From NCBI GenBank assembly GCA_937901905.1, contig CALDIF010000038.1, positions 1-8,788 of the forward strand: a stretch of 8,788 nt of DNA, written 5' to 3'. This stretch comes from an uncultured Porphyromonadaceae bacterium (lineage in GTDB: Bacteria > Bacteroidota > Bacteroidia > Bacteroidales > Muribaculaceae). The translations under genes and the position numbers were made by a program. The stretch's first letter is position 1. Each line of letters begins with the position of its first letter. Below the pieces are notes generated by a model. The model had not been told where the DNA came from and searched no databases. It was given only the letters and a program-made list of their open reading frames with translations. This document shows positions 5,536-8,788 of the stretch, piece after piece.

Positions 5536-6305
5536 AAATTTTGATAATGGGTGCCGGCAAGATGGGCAAGTTTTTCTGTGACTTGCTTACCGGAGAACAC
5601 GAGGTGGCAGTCTATGATACCTGTAAAGATTGTTTACGCTTCACCTTTGATGCGTTGCGTTTCACTTCGCTCGATGAGGTTGACGGGTTTGCCCCCGACT
5701 TACTTATCAATGCAGTGACAGTTAAATACACTCTTGAGGCCTTCGAAGCCGTGATGCCCCATTTGCCCGAACGGTGTATAATCAGTGACATCGCGTCGGT
5801 CAAGACAGGACTGCCGGCGTTCTATTCGTCACAACAACACCCCTATGTGAGTACACACCCGATGTTCGGTCCCACATTCGCTTCTTTGTCCAATTTGAGT
5901 AACGAGAATGCCATCATTATAAGCGAGGGTGACCACTTGGGAAAGGTGTTTTTTCGCGACCTCTACAACCGTTTGCACCTTCATGTGTGTGAATACACCT
6001 TTGCCGAGCATGATGAGACAATTGCCTACTCGTTATCGGTGCCGTTTGCAAGCACGTTGGTGTTCGGAAGCATCATGAAACATCAAGACGCTCCCGGAAC
6101 GACATTCAAACGCCACCTTGCTATCGCCCACGGACTGATGAGCGAAGACGACTACCTGTTGCAGGAGATTTTGTTCAATCCTTTCACGAGTCGTCAGATA
6201 GACGGTATCAAAGAGCGTCTTGACGAATTGAAAGATATTATTGACCGTCGCGATGCCGTGGCAATGAAGTGTTTTCTCGACAAGGTGCGTGACAATATCA
6301 AGTAA
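5532..6305 (+). CDS. tyrA: Prephenate dehydrogenase
   Basis: NAD(P)-dependent oxidative decarboxylation of prephenate to 4-hydroxyphenylpyruvate, the branch to tyrosine. It has 257 residues, a short version without ACT domain or chorismate mutase. The Rossmann fold begins at residue 1, MKILIMGAGKMGKFFCDLL, with the GxGxxG nucleotide loop at 7-12 (GAGKMG). Then come INAVTV (59-64), ISDIASVKTG (84-93) and VSTHPMFGPT (106-115), with the catalytic region His109. FAEHDE (157-162) and the helical C-terminal half, the dimerisation part of the family, follow. The start overlaps the stop of the preceding gene (ATGA, 5532-5535), a sign of translational coupling. With no ACT domain, tyrosine feedback by that route is unlikely. 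Position at the end of pheA, aminotransferase and DAHP synthase genes supports the prephenate substrate over other dehydrogenases. Confidence 0.92.
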   Translation: MKILIMGAGKMGKFFCDLLTGEHEVAVYDTCKDCLRFTFDALRFTSLDEVDGFAPDLLINAVTVKYTLEAFEAVMPHLPERCIISDIASVKTGLPAFYSSQQHPYVSTHPMFGPTFASLSNLSNENAIIISEGDHLGKVFFRDLYNRLHLHVCEYTFAEHDETIAYSLSVPFASTLVFGSIMKHQDAPGTTFKRHLAIAHGLMSEDDYLLQEILFNPFTSRQIDGIKERLDELKDIIDRRDAVAMKCFLDKVRDNIK

Positions 6306-6325
6306 TGTACAAACAGTAGTAGGAG

Positions 6326-7339
6326 ATGTTGACTATATTAGGCATCGAATCGTCGTGCGATGATACAAGCGCGGCAGTTGTCAGGGATTGTGTGTTGTTG
6401 TCGAGTGTCATTGCCGGTCAGCGAGTGCATGAGGCTTATGGAGGGGTCGTGCCCGAACTCGCGTCTCGTGCTCATCAACAAAACATCGTGCCCGTTGTGA
6501 GTGAAGCGATAAGACAAGCAGGCATCGAACGCGGTGACATTGATGCCGTGGCATTCACGCGCGGTCCCGGGTTGCCGGGGTCGTTACACGTCGGTGCCGC
6601 ATTTGCCAAGGGCTTGGCGTTGGCTCTTGATGTTCCGTTGGTTGACGTTAATCACCTTCACGGTCATGTGCTTGCCCATTTTGTGAAACGCACACCCCAA
6701 GATGAGGTACCCCGGTTTCCCTATTTGTGCCTGCTCGTGTCGGGCGGTAATTCACAAATCATACTTGTTAAGTCTCCTCGTGACATGGCTGTGTTAGGGC
6801 AAACGATTGACGATGCGGCGGGAGAAGCCTTTGACAAGTGCGCCAAGGTGATGGGTTTGCCCTATCCCGGGGGACCGATAATCGACACCCTTGCCAAGCG
6901 GGGTGACCCGATGCGTTTCAAGTTTGCCAAGCCTCATGTAGATGGTTATAACTACTCTTTCAGCGGTTTGAAAACATCGTTTCTCTACACCTTGCGCGAT
7001 AACCTTGAGCAAGATCCGCAATTTATCGAGCACAACAAGGCAGACCTTGCAGCATCGTTACAACGTACGATAGTCGATATTCTCATGCAGCAGTTCAAAC
7101 GAGCCGTCAAAGATACCGGAGTTCGTACAATAGCCATCGGTGGTGGGGTGTCTGCCAATAGTGCCGTGCGCTCGGCTGTCGAACAGTATGCCGCGCTACA
7201 TCACCTTAAAGCATTCATTCCCGAACCGCGCTTTACTACTGACAATGCGGCAATGATTGCGGTGGCAGGTTATTTCAAGGCACTGGACAGTGATTGGTGT
7301 GATGTGACAGCGGCACCGTTTGCGCGTGTGATGATTTGA
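6326..7339 (+). CDS. tsaD: TsaD, tRNA threonylcarbamoyladenosine transferase subunit
   Basis: TsaD moves the threonylcarbamoyl group from threonylcarbamoyl-AMP to A37 of ANN-decoding tRNAs, working with TsaB and TsaE. It is nearly universal. The product has 337 residues, the normal length. Seen: LGIESSCDDTSAAVV (5-19), GGVVPELASRAH (39-50), FTRGPGLPGSLHVG (77-90), the metal-binding VNHLHGH (108-114, His110 and His114), LVSGGNSQI (137-145), IDDAAGEAFDKCAKVMGLPY (161-180), FSGLKT (212-217), IGGGVSANS (271-279) and TTDNAAMIA (304-312) with Asp306 as third metal ligand. All key residues are present, so it should be active. ATG 6326 directly follows AGGAG (6321-6325), too close for a standard ribosome site; the next codon, TTG 6329, is barely better placed. 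It follows tyrA after 20 bases. It is not part of aromatic synthesis and is presumably co-transcribed by position. Confidence 0.96.
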   Translation: MLTILGIESSCDDTSAAVVRDCVLLSSVIAGQRVHEAYGGVVPELASRAHQQNIVPVVSEAIRQAGIERGDIDAVAFTRGPGLPGSLHVGAAFAKGLALALDVPLVDVNHLHGHVLAHFVKRTPQDEVPRFPYLCLLVSGGNSQIILVKSPRDMAVLGQTIDDAAGEAFDKCAKVMGLPYPGGPIIDTLAKRGDPMRFKFAKPHVDGYNYSFSGLKTSFLYTLRDNLEQDPQFIEHNKADLAASLQRTIVDILMQQFKRAVKDTGVRTIAIGGGVSANSAVRSAVEQYAALHHLKAFIPEPRFTTDNAAMIAVAGYFKALDSDWCDVTAAPFARVMI

Positions 7340-7370
7340 GCAGACGTGTTGTATCAAATAATTGAAGTAT

Positions 7371-8606
7371 ATGAAATACAATATAATAGCAATCGGCGAT
7401 GAGTTGCTCATCGGTCAGGTGGTTGACACCAACTCGTCGGCAATAGCATCGATGCTGTCACCCCATGGTTGGCAGTTGGGCGAGATACGTGTGGTGGGTG
7501 ACGATGCCGAAGCAATCACTGTTGCCGTGAAAGAGGCTATGCAAGAAACTCGGGTGGTGTTGATGACCGGCGGACTGGGTCCTACACGTGATGACATCAC
7601 CAAAAAAGTACTGCGTGACTACTTCGGTGGCAGAATGATATTTGACAAGAGTGTCGAGGCTAATTTGGAACGTGTTTTCGCGCGTCGTGGACTTGTGGTG
7701 AACAATCTGACCCGTTCGCAAGCTTTGGTGCCATCGTCGTGCCGAGTCATCAACAATCTTGTAGGCACGGCTCCTATCATGTGGTTCGAGCGTAACGACT
7801 GTGTCCTCGTCAGCCTTCCGGGTGTGCCCCACGAGGCACTTACCATGATGCGCGAGGTGGTGATACCGCAGTTGCTTGCACGTTTTAATACAGGCGAGAA
7901 TATCAGGCACCAAACGTTTGTGTTGGCCGGTATCATCGAGAGTCGCTTGGCTGAGGCTTTGGGTGATATTGAGGACGCAATGCCGTCGTGGATCAAATTG
8001 GCTTACCTGCCGTCTCCGGGGTATATCAGGTTACGCTTGACCGGTTCTCATGCCGATGTCAAATTGTTGGAACAAGCGATGCAACACGAGGCGACAAGGT
8101 TGCGCGAGAGAATGGGACAGTACATTATTGCCGATGAAGACTTGCCCGTAGCCGAGATCTTGGGTCGTGCACTGCGAGAGCGCGGACTGACAGTCGTCAC
8201 CGCCGAGAGTTGCACAGGTGGAAACATAGCCCATCGCATCACACAAATACCGGGTAGCAGCGACTACTTCAAAGGAGGCATCGTGGCCTATGCCAACGAG
8301 GTTAAACAATCATTGCTAGGGGTGCCGGAGGAAATGTTGAGTACTCACGGTGCCGTGAGTGAACCGGTAGTGAGTCAAATGGCGATAGGAGCATGCGAAG
8401 CCTTGCAAGCCGACTGTGCCATCGCAACCAGTGGTATTGCCGGTCCCGGAGGAACGACTGCCGGTAAGATTGTCGGTACGGTTTGGATGGCTGTAGCAGT
8501 GCGTGGACGGGTTTACTCGCTTATCAACCACTTTCCCGGCAATCGCGACCGCGTCATCGACCGTGCTTCAACCGAGTCGATGCTCATGTTACTCTCGGTG
8601 ATATGA
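7371..8606 (+). CDS. cinA: CinA family protein: MoCF-like domain plus nicotinamide-nucleotide amidase domain
   Basis: Two-domain CinA of 411 residues. Residues 1 to about 170 form the molybdopterin-binding-like (COG1058) domain: YNIIAIGDELLIGQVVDTNS (3-22), MTGGLGPTRDD (65-75) and SLPGVPHE (148-155). A linker subdomain follows, then from about 260 the PncC-type amidase domain: VVTAESCTGG (275-284) with the catalytic Ser280, FKGGIVAYANEVK (300-312), HGAVSEPVV (326-334), ATSGIAGPGG (352-361) and GTVW (369-372). In characterised relatives the domains act as ADP-ribose pyrophosphatase and nicotinamide-nucleotide amidase, recycling NMN to nicotinate mononucleotide; the name CinA comes from its competence link in Gram-positives. 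Which activity matters here is not evident. ATG 7371 is preferred over TTG 7362, which would only add MKY before a natural N-terminus. It lies 31 bases after tsaD, a common neighbour order in Bacteroidota. Confidence 0.94.
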   Translation: MKYNIIAIGDELLIGQVVDTNSSAIASMLSPHGWQLGEIRVVGDDAEAITVAVKEAMQETRVVLMTGGLGPTRDDITKKVLRDYFGGRMIFDKSVEANLERVFARRGLVVNNLTRSQALVPSSCRVINNLVGTAPIMWFERNDCVLVSLPGVPHEALTMMREVVIPQLLARFNTGENIRHQTFVLAGIIESRLAEALGDIEDAMPSWIKLAYLPSPGYIRLRLTGSHADVKLLEQAMQHEATRLRERMGQYIIADEDLPVAEILGRALRERGLTVVTAESCTGGNIAHRITQIPGSSDYFKGGIVAYANEVKQSLLGVPEEMLSTHGAVSEPVVSQMAIGACEALQADCAIATSGIAGPGGTTAGKIVGTVWMAVAVRGRVYSLINHFPGNRDRVIDRASTESMLMLLSVI

Positions 8607-8707
8607 TAAAAGAATTTTAAGGGGGGGATGTGTCTGTGGTGTCCTGCTTTCTGCGCGTTGCTATGATGAAATGTGTCCGTTAAATTTTGCGCTCGGTTTG
8701 CACTATG

Positions 8708-8722
8708 TTGACCTGCGGTCGA
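8708..8722. repeat. Small hairpin between the two promoter-like copies
   Basis: TTGACC (8708-8713) pairs with GGTCGA (8717-8722) around a TGC loop, with one G.U pair. It is short and of unknown role. It lies between the two direct copies and adds to the structured look of this intergenic region. Confidence 0.3.
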
Positions 8723-8739
8723 AATTAGGCTGCGTTTCG

Positions 8740-8766
8740 GAAATGCTCAAATAAATTTGGCATTTC
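8740..8766. repeat. Palindrome overlapping the downstream promoter
   Basis: GAAATGC (8740-8746) and GCATTTC (8760-8766) are perfect inverted arms. Inside them CAAA (8748-8751) pairs with TTTG (8756-8759) around TAAA, leaving one bulged T. The TTTG is also the -33 box of the promoter at 8756-8787. No U-run follows on either strand, so it is not a typical terminator. It could be a protein-binding site or part of a dispersed repeat. Confidence 0.55.
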
Positions 8767-8787
8767 GCTCAACTTGCACTAATTTTG
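8756..8787 (+). promoter_or_regulatory. Bacteroides-type promoter for the gene beyond the window
   Basis: TTTG (8756-8759), a 20-base spacer and TAATTTTG (8780-8787) match the -33/-7 consensus exactly. The predicted start falls just past the window edge. In many Bacteroidota rpmB (ribosomal protein L28) follows cinA, so this may be its promoter; that is inference from known gene order. The rest of 8607-8788 holds no convincing gene. A run of seven G (8621-8627) is the only other notable feature. Confidence 0.6.
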
Positions 8788-8788
8788 C

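Larger units (their letters stand above)
8690..8786 (+). repeat. Two imperfect direct copies of a promoter-like element, 76 bases apart
   Basis: CGCTCGGTTTGCACTATGTTG (8690-8710) and CGCTCAACTTGCACTAATTTT (8766-8786) share CGCTC, then TTGCACTA at the same spacing. Only the second ends in a full -7 box; the first reads TATGTTGA. The element lies in the non-coding stretch after cinA and looks like a duplicated or repeated promoter region. Confidence 0.5.

Noticed and set aside
8603..8620. Five-codon ORF (MIKEF) overlapping the cinA stop as ATGA
   Set aside because: It is too short to support. The ATGA overlap suggests a lost start of a coupled gene, but there is no homology downstream.
8628..8666. 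Twelve-codon ORF after the G-run that resembles a strong ribosome site
   Set aside because: It has no family resemblance, and Bacteroidota rarely rely on Shine-Dalgarno sites. The ORF is probably chance.
1..8788. CRISPR array, tRNA or rRNA genes, insertion sequences, phage or defence genes
   Set aside because: No spaced identical repeats, cloverleaf or rRNA cores, transposase motifs or nuclease/defence domains were seen on either strand.

Overview
The window reads as Bacteroidales (Bacteroidota) DNA. The protein variants (RecA, PpdK, a DAHP synthase fused to chorismate mutase, TsaD) fit this order. So do promoters of the Bacteroides type (TTTG, about 20 bases, TAnnTTTG), starts without clear Shine-Dalgarno sites, and an N-terminal lipoprotein of fimbrillin type. 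Base composition is moderate: my hand counts on sampled lines give roughly 50-52% G+C in the right-hand genes, rising towards the left end. The genus cannot be fixed from the sequence alone.

Left end, 1-1140: a mosaic. An internal piece of recA (+) stops matching RecA at about base 252. There it meets, tail to tail, the first 50 codons of a lipoprotein gene (-). Behind that lipoprotein start lie a 45-residue small protein (-) and the C-terminal half of a metallo-beta-lactamase-fold hydrolase (-). The hydrolase is joined in frame, at about 1138-1143, to the first 325 residues of pyruvate phosphate dikinase (ppdK, -). Both joins cut housekeeping genes inside conserved domains. The likeliest reading is that two or three unrelated loci have been joined, by assembly or amplification chimerism or by real rearrangement. 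A designed multidomain protein is less likely.

Middle, 2116-2376: a compact divergent promoter region. One promoter serves ppdK leftwards and the other serves the aromatic operon rightwards. The rightward transcript would carry a leader of about 130 bases with two good stem-loops.

Right part, 2377-8606: six tightly packed, intact genes on the + strand. The first four make a complete terminal aromatic module: prephenate dehydratase (pheA), a class I aminotransferase, DAHP synthase/chorismate mutase, and prephenate dehydrogenase (tyrA). Together they feed the shikimate pathway, make prephenate, and convert it to phenylalanine and tyrosine. They are followed by tsaD (tRNA t6A modification) and cinA (nicotinamide-nucleotide amidase family). 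Gaps between the six range from overlaps of 17 and 4 bases to 47 bases, so they are probably co-transcribed.

Right end, 8607-8788: non-coding. It holds two imperfect direct copies of a promoter-like element, and the second carries a perfect Bacteroides-type promoter inside and beside a palindrome. It probably drives a gene just past the window. In Bacteroidota, ribosomal protein L28 (rpmB) often follows cinA, but that gene is not visible here.

I found no CRISPR array, tRNA, rRNA, insertion sequence or phage gene. I do not see a convincing new defence or mobile system. The most notable items are the two chimeric junctions, the structured leader of the aromatic operon, and the palindromic promoter repeat at the right edge.
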